Origin: Maritalea sp049801075
Lineage (GTDB): Bacteria > Pseudomonadota > Alphaproteobacteria > Rhizobiales > Devosiaceae
DNA length: 64,000 nucleotides
Direction: 5' to 3'
Assembly: GCF_049801075.1 (NCBI RefSeq)
Contig: NZ_JBNAGG010000001.1
Coordinates: 1,116,001-1,180,000 of the forward strand
Under the pieces are notes generated by a model, which searched no databases, was not told the origin of the DNA, and saw only the letters and a list, made by a program, of their open reading frames with translations. Both the position numbers and the translations under genes were made by a program. This document shows, piece after piece, positions 25,699 through 34,768 of the stretch (positions are counted from its first letter, which is position 1; the number at the start of each line of letters is the position of its first letter).

Positions 25699-25783
25699 TT
25701 ATTGAGTGTGCGACATACCGCCACATGCCACACCAGCAACGCCGAGCCAATAATTGCGGAAAATGTAGAGTTTTTCACGCCAG

Positions 25784-25800
25784 TTTAGAATGGTTGTAAA
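25784..25800 (+). promoter_or_regulatory. Irr-box-like inverted repeat (ICE) before the iron transporter
   Basis: TTTAGAA-TGG-TTGTAAA matches the Irr iron-control element as I recall it (TTTAGAA-N3-TTCTAAA) at 13 of 14 arm positions. It lies about 117 bp before the iron(III)-binding protein start, a sensible place for iron-responsive control in Rhizobiales. Confidence 0.5.
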
Positions 25801-25852
25801 TCACGCCCATTTTTCGACGATTTAAGGGCCTATGGCTCAATTGACTTTCACA

Positions 25853-25867
25853 TGTGATTTAATCACA
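25853..25867 (+). promoter_or_regulatory. 15-bp palindrome before the iron transporter
   Basis: TGTGATT-T-AATCACA is a perfect inverted repeat 50 bp before the start codon, and a TTGACT (25841-25846) that could be a -35 lies just upstream. It resembles a CRP/FNR-type site (TGTGA-N5-TCACA) with a one-base-short spacer. The binding protein is unknown. Confidence 0.45.
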
Positions 25868-25916
25868 ACCAACGCAACCGACGGGCCTTAACCCCGGGAA
25901 AACAGGAGCGATAAAA

Positions 25917-26942
25917 ATGAAAAAAACACTTCTTCTCGCCACGCTTGGCGCGACAACATTTTGCGCAACGAATGTGCAAGCTGATGAAATCAACATTTAC
26001 AGCCTACGGCAGCCAGAATTGTTGGCGCCACTGACAGCCGCCTTTGAAGAAAAGACTGGTATCAAAACCAATGTGCTGTTTGTGAAAGATGGCGCGATTG
26101 ACCGCGTGGCTTCCGAAGGCGAAAACTCACCTGCTGATGTGGTGATGACCGTTGATATTGGCCGTTTGGACGCAGCGAAAAAAGCTGGCATCTGGCAGCC
26201 TATTCCACAAGACGTTGCGGCGAATGTGCCCGCCAATTTCGTAGATCCTGAAGGCGCTTGGGTGGCGCTCACCGCCCGCGCGCGCATTTTCTATGTGTCT
26301 AAAGACCGGGTTGAAGCGGAAAACTTGTCTTACGCTGACTTGGCGTCCGACGAATGGGCTGGCCGCATTTGCACCCGTTCAGGCCAACACTCATATTCAA
26401 TCGGCCTTGTGGCCAGCCAAATCGCCCATAAAGGCGAAGAAGCAACAAAAGAATGGCTCGAAGGTGTTCGCGACAATCTTGCACGCAAGCCAACAGGCAA
26501 TGACCGGGCGCAGGTTCAGGCCATTTATTCTGGCGAGTGTGATCTGGCGATCGGCAACACCTATTATATGGGCAAAATGCTGACCAATGATGCAGAGCCT
26601 GAGCAAAAAGAATGGGCAGCTTCTGTGCGTTTGGTGTACCCAGATGCGGAGCAGAGCAAAACCCACGTGAATGTTTCAGGTGTTGTGTTGGCCAAAAACG
26701 CGCCGCATGAAGAAGCAGCGAAACAGTTCATCGAATTTTTGCTTTCAGACGAAGCGCAGGCTATCTATGCTGAAACAAACTTCGAATTCCCAATTATGCC
26801 AGGTGTTGAAGCTTCTGATCTGGTGCAAAGCTGGGGCGAACTGAAAGCGGATTCCTTGCCACTGGCTGAAATTGCGGATAAACGCGATGAAGCAAGCAAA
26901 TTGGTGGACGAAGTCAAATTTGACGAAGGTCCGCAAAACTAA
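25917..26942 (+). CDS. iron(III) ABC transporter periplasmic binding protein
   Basis: The 341-residue protein has a signal peptide (1-22, NVQA-DE) and the fold and motifs of FbpA/FutA-type ferric-binding proteins. The adjacent tyrosines Y216-Y217 in GNTYYMGKM match the iron-ligand pair of the family. ADVVMTVDIGRLDAAKKAGI and the C-terminal PHEEAAKQFIEFLLSDEAQ region are typical. It delivers Fe(III) to the permease encoded 45 bp downstream. An Irr-like box and a palindrome lie upstream. No ATPase gene for this system occurs in the window. Confidence 0.93.
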   Translation: MKKTLLLATLGATTFCATNVQADEINIYSLRQPELLAPLTAAFEEKTGIKTNVLFVKDGAIDRVASEGENSPADVVMTVDIGRLDAAKKAGIWQPIPQDVAANVPANFVDPEGAWVALTARARIFYVSKDRVEAENLSYADLASDEWAGRICTRSGQHSYSIGLVASQIAHKGEEATKEWLEGVRDNLARKPTGNDRAQVQAIYSGECDLAIGNTYYMGKMLTNDAEPEQKEWAASVRLVYPDAEQSKTHVNVSGVVLAKNAPHEEAAKQFIEFLLSDEAQAIYAETNFEFPIMPGVEASDLVQSWGELKADSLPLAEIADKRDEASKLVDEVKFDEGPQN

Positions 26943-26987
26943 TGGGGTTGACCTATTAAAGGTATCGACAACCAAAGTTCGAGTTTA

Positions 26988-28610
26988 TTGAAAGGCGCGT
27001 TTTCGCGCCTTTCTTTCGTTCAGTTGGTGATCATCTTTTTGATGGCGCTGCCTGTGCTTGCCCTTGCATTTCTGGCGCTTGGTCGCTTCAGTTTAGAAGG
27101 CGGCCTTTTCTCGCGCATGTTGCCTGTCGCGCTCACCGAAACGGGCCTTTTGCTACTTTTTGTGGGCGTGTTCACCGCCATCGTTGGTCTGGTCAGCGCA
27201 TGGCTGGTTTCGTCCTTTGAGTTTCCCGGACGCAAATTTTTCCAATGGGCTTTCATTCTGCCCTTGGCCGTTCCCACCTATATTTCTGCCTATGCCTGGG
27301 TGGAAGTTATGGAATTCACTGGCCCCATTCAAACGGCAATCCGCGCGGCCACCGGGGCCAAAACGATCCGCGAATATTGGTTCCCAGACATTCGCTCGCT
27401 CGAGGGCGCTGCGATTGTGATGAGCTTGGTGCTCTACCCATACGTCTATTTGAGCTGTCGCGCCTTCTTCTTGATGCAATCTGGTGCCTTGGTAGCCGCC
27501 AGTCGGGCACTTGGTGCCAATGCGTGGCGCACTTTCTTTTCGATCATTTTGCCACTCTCCCGCCCGGCCCTAATTGTCGGTGTCACCTTGGCACTTATGG
27601 AAGTGCTCAATGATGTGGGCGCGGTAGAGTTTTTCGGCGTCAATTCCATCACAAAGATTGTCTATACGACTTGGCTAAACCGCTCCAATTTGCCCGGCGC
27701 GGCGCAATTGGCGCTAACCGCCATTTTGCTGATCGGCACGCTAATTTGGCTTGAGCAATATGCCCGCCGCCGCCGTGATTATCTAACCCGTCGCGATTCC
27801 CGCGTGCCCCCCTCCCTTATCAAACTCAGCTTGCCTGTTGGCCTGCTGATCACTGCTTTTTGTGCGGGGATTGTGTTCCTTGGGTTTGGCGTTCCGGTAT
27901 TGGAACTGCTGTCCACTTCCATCAATCGCGTGATGCGCGGCGCGCTGCGTCCCGCCATTTGGCCAGCCTTTATCAACACCATTATGCTTGCTGCAGGCGG
28001 CGCATTGTTGTGTGTGTCCATCGGCTATTTCACCGCCCGCAAAATGATCAATCGCGATGGCCGCGGCGGCTGGTCGTTCCTCGCCACTTTCGGTTATGCG
28101 GTGCCAGGCACCATTTTGGCCATCGGCATTTTGGTGCCGTTGGGCTTTTTGGATGGGTTGATCAATGATGGCACCCGCGCCATTTGGGGTGTAACCGTTG
28201 GGCTGATCCTGTCGGGTTCTCCCATCGCTATTCTCTATGCCTATACCGTGCGCTTCCTGACCGTCAGCCATAATAATATCGAAGCGGCGATGAAAAAGCG
28301 CGGGCTGAATTTGATGGATGCCAGCCATATATTGGGCGCAAGCAAGTGGCGCACTCTGATAGAAATTGACCTGCCGACATTGCGTCCTGCGCTTGTGGCG
28401 GCGATGACGCTCGTGTTTGTGGAATGCATCAAGGAGCTGCCCGCCACCTTGCTGTTGCGCCCAATTGGCTTGGAAACCCTATCAACTTTCGTTTATGCCG
28501 AGGCCAGCCTTGAGAACTTTGAAGCGGCGGCTGTGCCCGCACTGTTGATCGTTGCAATCGCCCTCGTTCCGGCGATTTTGGGCGGTCGGTTGCAAGGCAA
28601 TCATAGCTGA
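26988..28610 (+). CDS. iron(III) ABC transporter permease (FbpB-like)
   Basis: This 540-residue inner-membrane protein is a tandem permease with about twelve hydrophobic segments. It has two EAA-type cytoplasmic loops, AASRALGANAWRTFFSIILPL in the first half and AAMKKRGLNLMDASHILGASKW in the second, as in FbpB/SfuB. It follows the binding protein by 45 bp. The only standard start before the first helix is a TTG at 26988; no clear Shine-Dalgarno is visible, and translation may be coupled to the upstream gene. The ATP-binding subunit FbpC is missing from the operon, so it must be encoded elsewhere or shared. Confidence 0.9.
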   Translation: MKGAFSRLSFVQLVIIFLMALPVLALAFLALGRFSLEGGLFSRMLPVALTETGLLLLFVGVFTAIVGLVSAWLVSSFEFPGRKFFQWAFILPLAVPTYISAYAWVEVMEFTGPIQTAIRAATGAKTIREYWFPDIRSLEGAAIVMSLVLYPYVYLSCRAFFLMQSGALVAASRALGANAWRTFFSIILPLSRPALIVGVTLALMEVLNDVGAVEFFGVNSITKIVYTTWLNRSNLPGAAQLALTAILLIGTLIWLEQYARRRRDYLTRRDSRVPPSLIKLSLPVGLLITAFCAGIVFLGFGVPVLELLSTSINRVMRGALRPAIWPAFINTIMLAAGGALLCVSIGYFTARKMINRDGRGGWSFLATFGYAVPGTILAIGILVPLGFLDGLINDGTRAIWGVTVGLILSGSPIAILYAYTVRFLTVSHNNIEAAMKKRGLNLMDASHILGASKWRTLIEIDLPTLRPALVAAMTLVFVECIKELPATLLLRPIGLETLSTFVYAEASLENFEAAAVPALLIVAIALVPAILGGRLQGNHS

Positions 28611-28612
28611 TC

Positions 28613-28637
28613 ACCGTTCATCAATTCACCGAACGGT
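28613..28637 (+). terminator. hairpin after the iron permease gene
   Basis: ACCGTTC and GAACGGT are perfect seven-base arms with an eleven-base loop, directly after the permease stop. The following CAAATAATTCTTCTTTT is only weakly T-rich, so it is a possible terminator. Confidence 0.35.
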
Positions 28638-28718
28638 CAAATAATTCTTCTTTTGCTCCCTTTTCATTGCGCCTTGTTCTCCTATAAAAGAGAAAAAAAT
28701 CATTGGGAGCGAATATCC

Positions 28719-30194
28719 GTGAAAAATTCTGCGCTTCACCTTGCGGGCTTGATGGCCGCAACCTTGTTTTCTTCAACTGCATTAGCTGATGAACTTCGCC
28801 TTGGGATGGTTCTTGAGCCACCCCATCTTGATCCGACAGCAGGCGCTGCTGCCGCGATTGACGAAGTGGTCTACGCCAATTTGTTTGAAGGCCTCACCCG
28901 CATTGACCAGAATGGTGCCGTGTTGCCCTCTTTGGCGACCGACTGGAGCATTTCGGACGATGGCACGCGCTACGAGTTCACCCTGAAAGAAGGTGTAACC
29001 TTCCACGATGGCACCGGCTTTGATGCGGAAGATGTAAAGTTCAGCCTAGATCGTGCCCGCGCTGAAGACAGCGTGAACGCGCAAAAGGGCATCTTTGCGC
29101 CGATTACCAATGTTGAAGTTTTGGCCCCCAACAAAATCGCAATCAAAATCGCGAATCCACAAGGTGACTTTCTGTTCAATCTTGGTCGCGGAGATGCGGT
29201 GATTGTGGCGCCTGAAAGCGCTGAGACCAACCAGACCAACCCGGTTGGCACTGGACCGTTCAAATTTGTGGATTGGCAGCAAGGTTCAAAAGTGATCCTG
29301 GAAAAGAATCCGGATTATGTCGGCGATGATGTCTATCTGGACCGTGCCATCTTCACCTTCATTTCAGACCCGAACGCGGCACAAAATGCCATGCTCGCAG
29401 GCGAGCTTGATGGTTTTGCCAACTTCCCGGCGCCAGAAACATTAGAGATTTTTGAAGCTGACCCGCGCTTTAATGTGGTGGTTGGCTCTACTGAGGGTGA
29501 GACCATCTTGGCCACCAACAATAAGGCCGAACCGTTCAACGATTTGCGCGTACGTCAAGCCATCGCCCATGTGATTGATCGTAAAGCGATCATTGATGGC
29601 GCGATGTTTGGTTATGGCACGCCAATCGGCACCCATTTCGCGCCGCACCATCCTTATTATGTGGATTTGCTCAACACTTATCCGCATGATGTAGCGAAAG
29701 CGAAAGAGTTGCTGGCGGCTGCGGGCTATGAGAATGGCTTTAAGGCCACGTTAAAATTGCCCCCGCCAACTTATGCGCGTCGCGGCGGCCAGATTTTGGC
29801 AGCACAATTGCGCGAAATCGGCATTGAACTTGAATTGATCAATGTGGAATGGGCACAATGGCTGGAAGATGTGTTCACCAAGAAGGATTATGACCTGACC
29901 ATCGTCAGCCATGTGGAGCCGTTTGATATCGGGATATACGCAAATCCTGACTATTATTTCCAATATGACAATGTGGTGTTCCAAGCCCTGATCGAGAAAC
30001 TCAACCTCACCAATGATGAGGATGATCGCAAAGCCCTCGCGGCGGCGGCAGAGACGATTTTGGCGGAAGATGCGGTGAATGGCTATATGTTCCAGCTTGC
30101 CAAAACCGGGGTGTGGGACGCCCGCCTTTCCGGCATGTGGCCAAACTCACCAGTTGAAGGCAATGATCTAACCCAAGTGAAATGGTCGAACTGA
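28719..30194 (+). CDS. peptide/oligopeptide ABC transporter substrate-binding protein (SBP family 5)
   Basis: The GTG at 28719, with GGGAGC 8 bp upstream, starts a 491-residue protein with a signal peptide (1-22, TALA-DE). The longer frame to 28653 lacks support. Family 5 marks include DPTAGAAAAIDEVVYANLFEGLTR, the LPSLATDWSISDDG segment, FTLKEGVTFHDG and NPVGTGPFKFVDW. Such proteins bind peptides, opines or other small ligands in the periplasm. The two permeases and the double ATPase follow directly, so the operon is complete. The ligand is not readable from sequence. Confidence 0.93.
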   Translation: MKNSALHLAGLMAATLFSSTALADELRLGMVLEPPHLDPTAGAAAAIDEVVYANLFEGLTRIDQNGAVLPSLATDWSISDDGTRYEFTLKEGVTFHDGTGFDAEDVKFSLDRARAEDSVNAQKGIFAPITNVEVLAPNKIAIKIANPQGDFLFNLGRGDAVIVAPESAETNQTNPVGTGPFKFVDWQQGSKVILEKNPDYVGDDVYLDRAIFTFISDPNAAQNAMLAGELDGFANFPAPETLEIFEADPRFNVVVGSTEGETILATNNKAEPFNDLRVRQAIAHVIDRKAIIDGAMFGYGTPIGTHFAPHHPYYVDLLNTYPHDVAKAKELLAAAGYENGFKATLKLPPPTYARRGGQILAAQLREIGIELELINVEWAQWLEDVFTKKDYDLTIVSHVEPFDIGIYANPDYYFQYDNVVFQALIEKLNLTNDEDDRKALAAAAETILAEDAVNGYMFQLAKTGVWDARLSGMWPNSPVEGNDLTQVKWSN

Positions 30195-30250
30195 TCCCCA
30201 CCGGATAAGTTGCGCTTGACAAAGCTGGGCAAAATCAGCCCGATACGCCC

Positions 30251-31204
30251 ATGGTTGGCTATTTGATACAAAGATTATTGGGTGTCGCACTGACCTTGCT
30301 GGTCGCTGCGGCGCTCATTTTTTTTCTGCTGGATGTGCTGCCCGGTGATCCCGCTCGGTTCATGCTGGGCATCAATGCGTCCGACGAAGCGTTGAACGCC
30401 CTGCGCCAGCAATTGGGGCTGGACCAGCCTGCGCTTGTGCGCTTTGGCCAATGGCTTATGGGACTGTTCACTGGCGATTTGGGCATCAGCGCTAGCCAAC
30501 GCGCGCCTATCGCTGAACTGGTCCTTGAGCGTATGCAGCTTAGCCTGCCACTGGCCTTTGGGGCGCTGGTGCTATCCACTTTGATTGGCCTGCCCTTGGG
30601 CATCTTTGCCGCACAGAATCAAGGCAAAATTGGCGATGCGGGCCTGATGGGACTTGCGCAGATTGGCATCGCAATCCCCAATTTCTGGTTTGCTATGCTG
30701 TTGGTGGTTGTGTTTGCAGTGACGCTCAAATGGCTACCGCCCGGCGGGTTTGTGCCTTGGGCTGAAAACCCGGCCGCTGCCTTCCGCGCCTTGATCCTGC
30801 CCACCATTGCCCTTGCCTTGCCGCAAGCGGCGATTTTGGCGCGGGTGATGCGCACTTCGCTGGTGGATGTGGCGCGGCAGGATTTTATCCGCACTGCCCG
30901 CGCCAAGGGCTTAAGCAAAAATCAGGCCCTGTGGCGGCATGGGGTGCGCAATGCGCTCTTGCCGGTGATGACCATTATGGGCCTGCAATTCGCCTTTTTG
31001 ATTGCTGGCACCATCATTGTGGAAAATGTGTTTTACCTGCCGGGCCTTGGCCGGTTGATTTTCACCGCCATTTCCGCCCGCGATCTGTTTGTGGTGCGCA
31101 GTGCCTTGCTGGTGCTGGTCGGCTTGGTCGTCATCATCATGTTTTTGGTGGATTTGCTCTATGCGCTGGTGGACCCGCGTTTGAAAAAGCGAGCGGGCAA
31201 CTGA
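30251..31204 (+). CDS. DppB/OppB-type ABC permease
   Basis: The 317-residue membrane protein has six hydrophobic segments, an N-terminal IQRLLGVALTLLVAAALIF helix, LPGDPA, and a family EAA loop RTARAKGLSKNQALWRHGVRNA near 215-236. It forms the import channel with the DppC-type partner. Its stop overlaps the ATG of that partner by one base (TGATG), so translation is coupled. Confidence 0.93.
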   Translation: MVGYLIQRLLGVALTLLVAAALIFFLLDVLPGDPARFMLGINASDEALNALRQQLGLDQPALVRFGQWLMGLFTGDLGISASQRAPIAELVLERMQLSLPLAFGALVLSTLIGLPLGIFAAQNQGKIGDAGLMGLAQIGIAIPNFWFAMLLVVVFAVTLKWLPPGGFVPWAENPAAAFRALILPTIALALPQAAILARVMRTSLVDVARQDFIRTARAKGLSKNQALWRHGVRNALLPVMTIMGLQFAFLIAGTIIVENVFYLPGLGRLIFTAISARDLFVVRSALLVLVGLVVIIMFLVDLLYALVDPRLKKRAGN

Positions 31205-32064
31205 TGCGTATCCTCAAGCAATTTGCCAGCAATTTCCGACATCCCAGCTTTGCCATCGGTTTTGTGCTGAGCGCTGTGCTGATCGTGCTGGCTCTCATCT
31301 CGCTAGTGTGGACCCCACATCCGACCGACAATGTGAACATTGCCGAGCGGTTCGCTTCGCCCTCCGGCCAGCATATCTTGGGCACCGACTTTTTCGGGCG
31401 GGACATTTTCTCCATGTTGATGGCGGGGGCGCTGACCAGTTTGCGGGTGGCGGTTTTGGCGGTAGGCATTGGCATGGTGGTTGGCGTGCCGCTCGGCCTG
31501 TTGGCCGCGGGCCATGGCGGATGGTTGGAGCGATTGATCCTGCGGTTTAACGATTTCGTGTTCGCCTTCCCGGCCATCATCACCGCCATCATCATAACCA
31601 CCCTTTTTGGCCCCAGCGCCATCAATGCAATGATCGCCATTGGGATTTTCAATATCCCCGTATTTGCGCGGGTGGCGCGCGGGGGCGCCTTGTCCATCTG
31701 GACGCTGGACTATGTGGATGCGGCGCGCCTGTCGGGCCTGAAAGTCTGGCAAATTTCAGTGCGGCATGTGTTGCCCAACATTCTGAGCCTGTTGATCGTG
31801 CAGGCGACCATCCAATTGTCTTTGGGCATTCTGGCTGAAGCGGGACTTTCCTACATCGGTTTGGGCACCCAACCGCCGGAAACCAGCCTTGGCCTAATGC
31901 TAAAGGAGGCGCAGAGCTTTTTCTTGGCTTATCCGATGCAGGCCATTTGGCCGGGTCTCACCATCATCATCTTTGTGATGGCGCTCAATTTGATGGGCGA
32001 CGGCTTGCGCGACCAGATGGACCCGAAATTGAGCAAAGCCGGAGGCATCAATGTCGCTGGCTAG
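31204..32064 (+). CDS. DppC/OppC-type ABC permease
   Basis: The ATG at 31204 overlaps the stop of the DppB-type gene and gives 286 residues; the frame extends far upstream to 30931 but only as a shadow of that gene. Marks include LGTDFFGRDIFSMLMAGALTSL and an EAA loop DYVDAARLSGLKVWQISVRHVLPN. The protein has six membrane segments. Its 3' end overlaps the ATPase gene by 14 bases. Confidence 0.93.
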   Translation: MRILKQFASNFRHPSFAIGFVLSAVLIVLALISLVWTPHPTDNVNIAERFASPSGQHILGTDFFGRDIFSMLMAGALTSLRVAVLAVGIGMVVGVPLGLLAAGHGGWLERLILRFNDFVFAFPAIITAIIITTLFGPSAINAMIAIGIFNIPVFARVARGGALSIWTLDYVDAARLSGLKVWQISVRHVLPNILSLLIVQATIQLSLGILAEAGLSYIGLGTQPPETSLGLMLKEAQSFFLAYPMQAIWPGLTIIIFVMALNLMGDGLRDQMDPKLSKAGGINVAG

Positions 32065-33631
32065 TCTTGAAAACCTCTCCATTCGCTTTGGCGACCGGGA
32101 GGTATTGTCCAACATCAATGTGCAGATTGAGGCCGGGGCGCGTGTCGGGCTTGTGGGGGAAAGCGGTTCAGGCAAAAGCCTTACCGCGCTCAGCCTGATG
32201 AATTTGCTGCCCGAAAGCGCTGAAGCCTCTGGCACAATCCATTTGAATTTTGGCCAACCTGCGAAGATCGATGCAACGCAGTTGGGTGAAGATTTGCCAT
32301 TCCCCTATCGCGGGGCACAGATTGGCATGGTGTTCCAGGAACCCATGACCGCGCTGAACCCGCTGATGCGCATTGGCGATCAGATCGGTGAAGTGCTGGC
32401 GCTGCATCGCCCCGCTCTCAACACGAAAACTCATATTTACCAATTGCTGGAAGAAGTGGATTTGCACGCAGATATGCATCGGCGCTATCCGCACGAGCTT
32501 TCCGGTGGTCAGCGGCAACGGGTCGGGTTGGCAATGGCGCTTGCTGGCGAACCAGAGCTATTGATCGCTGACGAGCCGACTTCAGCCCTGGATATGATCA
32601 CCCAGCGCGGGGTGATTGATTTGATCAAGCGGATCGCCAGCGCCCGGCAAATGGGCCTGTTGTTTATCAGCCACGATCTCGGCGCCGTGGCCGCGCTGTG
32701 CGATCAGATCTATGTGCTGGAAAAAGGCAAGTTGGTGGAGCATGGCGGCAGCCAAGCCATTTTGAAAAATCCGCAACAGCCATACACGCAGCGCCTTGTT
32801 GCTGCGGCAAGGCCGACAAAGCGGCCCGAATTCAAACGCCCGGCGCAACGCGTGCCATTGCTTGAGATTGACGGGCTGACCCGGCAGTTCAAGCAAAAGC
32901 GCTATTTCTGGCAGTCCCCAGACATCACAACGGCCGTCGATCAGGTCAGTTTCGCCCTGCACAGCGGCGAAACGCTGGGGCTGGTGGGGCCATCCGGTTG
33001 CGGCAAAACTTCACTATCGCGCATGGTGGCGGGGCTGGACCCGGCGCAAGGTGGTAGCGTGCAGTTTGACGGGCACCGCTTTGGTCAAGGCGTAGGCCCC
33101 ATTCCAACAGCAGCCCGGCGCGAAATCTCCATGGTGTTTCAAGACCCCTTCGGTAGCTTTGACCCGCGCATGCGGATGCAGGATGCTTTACTGGAGCCGT
33201 TGCATTTGATGCCAGAATTGACCGCTGCGCAAAAACAAGAGCGCGTGCATGAGGCGGCACAGCGGGTTGGCTTGTCCATCGACATGTTGCATCGCTATCC
33301 GCACGCCTTTTCCGGTGGTCAACGCCAGCGGTTAGCCATCGCCCGCGCCATGGTGCTGAAGCCGAAATTGATGATTTTGGACGAACCGGTTTCCGCCCTT
33401 GATGTGTCCATCCGTGGGGACGTGTTGGCCTTGCTGCATGATTTGCAGGAAAAGTTTGGCATGGCTTATTTGTTCATCAGCCACGATTTGGATGTCGTCC
33501 GCGCGGTGACGGATCGAGTGATGGTGATGGATCACGGCAAAATTGTTGAGCATGGCAAGGTGGACGATGTGTTTGATCATCCACAGGCGGAGATCACCAA
33601 CAGATTGCTGGATGCCAGATTGACAATCTAG
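32051..33631 (+). CDS. double ABC ATPase of the peptide transporter (DppD-DppF fusion)
   Basis: This 526-residue protein carries two complete ATP-binding cassettes. The first has Walker A GESGSGKS (36-43), the signature LSGGQRQRVGLAMAL and Walker B LLIADEPTSALD. The second has Walker A GPSGCGKT (313-320), FSGGQRQRLAIARAM and LMILDEPVSALD. Fused ATPases of this kind (as in GsiA or YejF) power family 5 peptide importers. The gene overlaps the upstream permease by 14 bases and closes the operon. Confidence 0.94.
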   Translation: MSLASLENLSIRFGDREVLSNINVQIEAGARVGLVGESGSGKSLTALSLMNLLPESAEASGTIHLNFGQPAKIDATQLGEDLPFPYRGAQIGMVFQEPMTALNPLMRIGDQIGEVLALHRPALNTKTHIYQLLEEVDLHADMHRRYPHELSGGQRQRVGLAMALAGEPELLIADEPTSALDMITQRGVIDLIKRIASARQMGLLFISHDLGAVAALCDQIYVLEKGKLVEHGGSQAILKNPQQPYTQRLVAAARPTKRPEFKRPAQRVPLLEIDGLTRQFKQKRYFWQSPDITTAVDQVSFALHSGETLGLVGPSGCGKTSLSRMVAGLDPAQGGSVQFDGHRFGQGVGPIPTAARREISMVFQDPFGSFDPRMRMQDALLEPLHLMPELTAAQKQERVHEAAQRVGLSIDMLHRYPHAFSGGQRQRLAIARAMVLKPKLMILDEPVSALDVSIRGDVLALLHDLQEKFGMAYLFISHDLDVVRAVTDRVMVMDHGKIVEHGKVDDVFDHPQAEITNRLLDARLTI

Positions 33632-33711
33632 CTGCGATTGTTCGAATAAGCTAAACGATCTTCCCCACACGATGCGCTCTAAATCATGTGCCAGTTTGGT
33701 ATAACGCGCCC

Positions 33712-34272
33712 ATGGACAAAGAAATTATCATTCCCGACGATTCGACCCGCCCCAAGGCTCCTGATTTCGGCCCGCTTTCTGAGCATGAAAAGCAGCCAAT
33801 GCGGCATCTGCGCGCCATTCACGAGCATCATCGCCGCAATATGCGCATGATGCGCACTCTGCTTGAGGGCGTGCGCAAGGGTGACACCAGCGCCTCTGAA
33901 TTTCATGCGCAGATTAAAGACAATCCGATTTTCCAAAATTATCAGATTTTCGGCAATCTGTGTGGCCAACACTGCCAGATGGTCAATGGCCATCACCAGA
34001 TTGAAGATATGCATATGTTCCCCGCATTAGAGGGACGCATGGCGGCGCTTGATAAGGTGGTGAAGCGGTTACGTGAGGAGCATGAAGTGGTTCATGCGCT
34101 GCTGGTGCAATTGTCGGATGAGGCTGCAAAGCTGATTGATGATCCGAGCGACGAACAGTTTGAACGCACCGTTGAGGAACATGAGAAGCTGGAAAAATTG
34201 CTGCTGTCGCATTTTGGCTATGAAGAGGACGAGGTTGGCCCCGCCCTCGGCCATTATAATTTGATGGTTTAG
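33712..34272 (+). CDS. hemerythrin HHE domain protein
   Basis: The 186-residue soluble protein is rich in His, Glu and Asp in the spacing of a hemerythrin four-helix bundle: IHEHHRRN in the first helix, GHHQIEDMHMFPAL in the second, EEHEVVH in the third and HFGYEEDEVGPAL in the fourth. It probably binds a di-iron site and O2, NO or iron. I use the ATG at 33712; a GTG at 33688 in the same frame gives eight more residues. No strong ribosome site is visible for either. It is convergent with arsC. Confidence 0.88.
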   Translation: MDKEIIIPDDSTRPKAPDFGPLSEHEKQPMRHLRAIHEHHRRNMRMMRTLLEGVRKGDTSASEFHAQIKDNPIFQNYQIFGNLCGQHCQMVNGHHQIEDMHMFPALEGRMAALDKVVKRLREEHEVVHALLVQLSDEAAKLIDDPSDEQFERTVEEHEKLEKLLLSHFGYEEDEVGPALGHYNLMV

Positions 34273-34282
34273 CGCAGCGCTT

Positions 34283-34687
34283 TTATCCCGCCCGCACCAC
34301 TTGCCCATCTTCTTTGGTGAACGCGCCTGCCAATGGCGTGTTCAGCAAGGTCAGCACCACTTCTGATGGACGACATAAAGCAGCGCCTTTATCTGTCACC
34401 ACGATGGGGCGATTGATCAAAATCGGATGCATCATCATCGCATCGATCAATTGATCTTCGGTCAATGTTTCATCAGCAAGGCCCAACTCGGCGAATGGCG
34501 TGCCCTTTTGGCGCAGCAATTTTCGAGCTGAGATTTTCATTTGCACCAACAGCATTTCCAGTTCTTCCCGGGTGGGCGGGGTTTCCAGATAATGGACAAT
34601 AGTTGGTTCTTCGCCGGAACGGCGGATCATTTCCAGCACATTGCGCGAGGTGCCACAATTGGGATTATGATAGATCGTAACAGTCAT
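34283..34687 (-). CDS. arsC: arsenate reductase, glutaredoxin-coupled ArsC family
   Basis: The 134-residue protein has the nucleophile C11 in NPNCGTSR and the family segment MMHPILINRPIVV followed by ALCRPSEVV, where the two Arg residues bind the oxyanion. It reduces arsenate to arsenite with glutathione and glutaredoxin. It lies 81 bp after the MOSC gene and may belong to the marR-MOSC operon. No arsenite exporter is in the window, so a role in arsenic resistance here is likely by family but not by context. Confidence 0.9.
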   Translation of the reverse strand: MTVTIYHNPNCGTSRNVLEMIRRSGEEPTIVHYLETPPTREELEMLLVQMKISARKLLRQKGTPFAELGLADETLTEDQLIDAMMMHPILINRPIVVTDKGAALCRPSEVVLTLLNTPLAGAFTKEDGQVVRAG

Positions 34688-34768
34688 TTGTGCCTCCTTA
34701 TGCTGACACCAGCTAAGGCTTGCATGAACAGATGACAGCTACACGACAATCAGCAATGATTTGTCCGG

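Noticed and set aside
30931..31203. N-terminal extension of the DppC-type permease
   Set aside because: It lies inside the DppB-type gene in another frame. The ATG at 31204, overlapping the upstream stop, gives the normal N-terminus.
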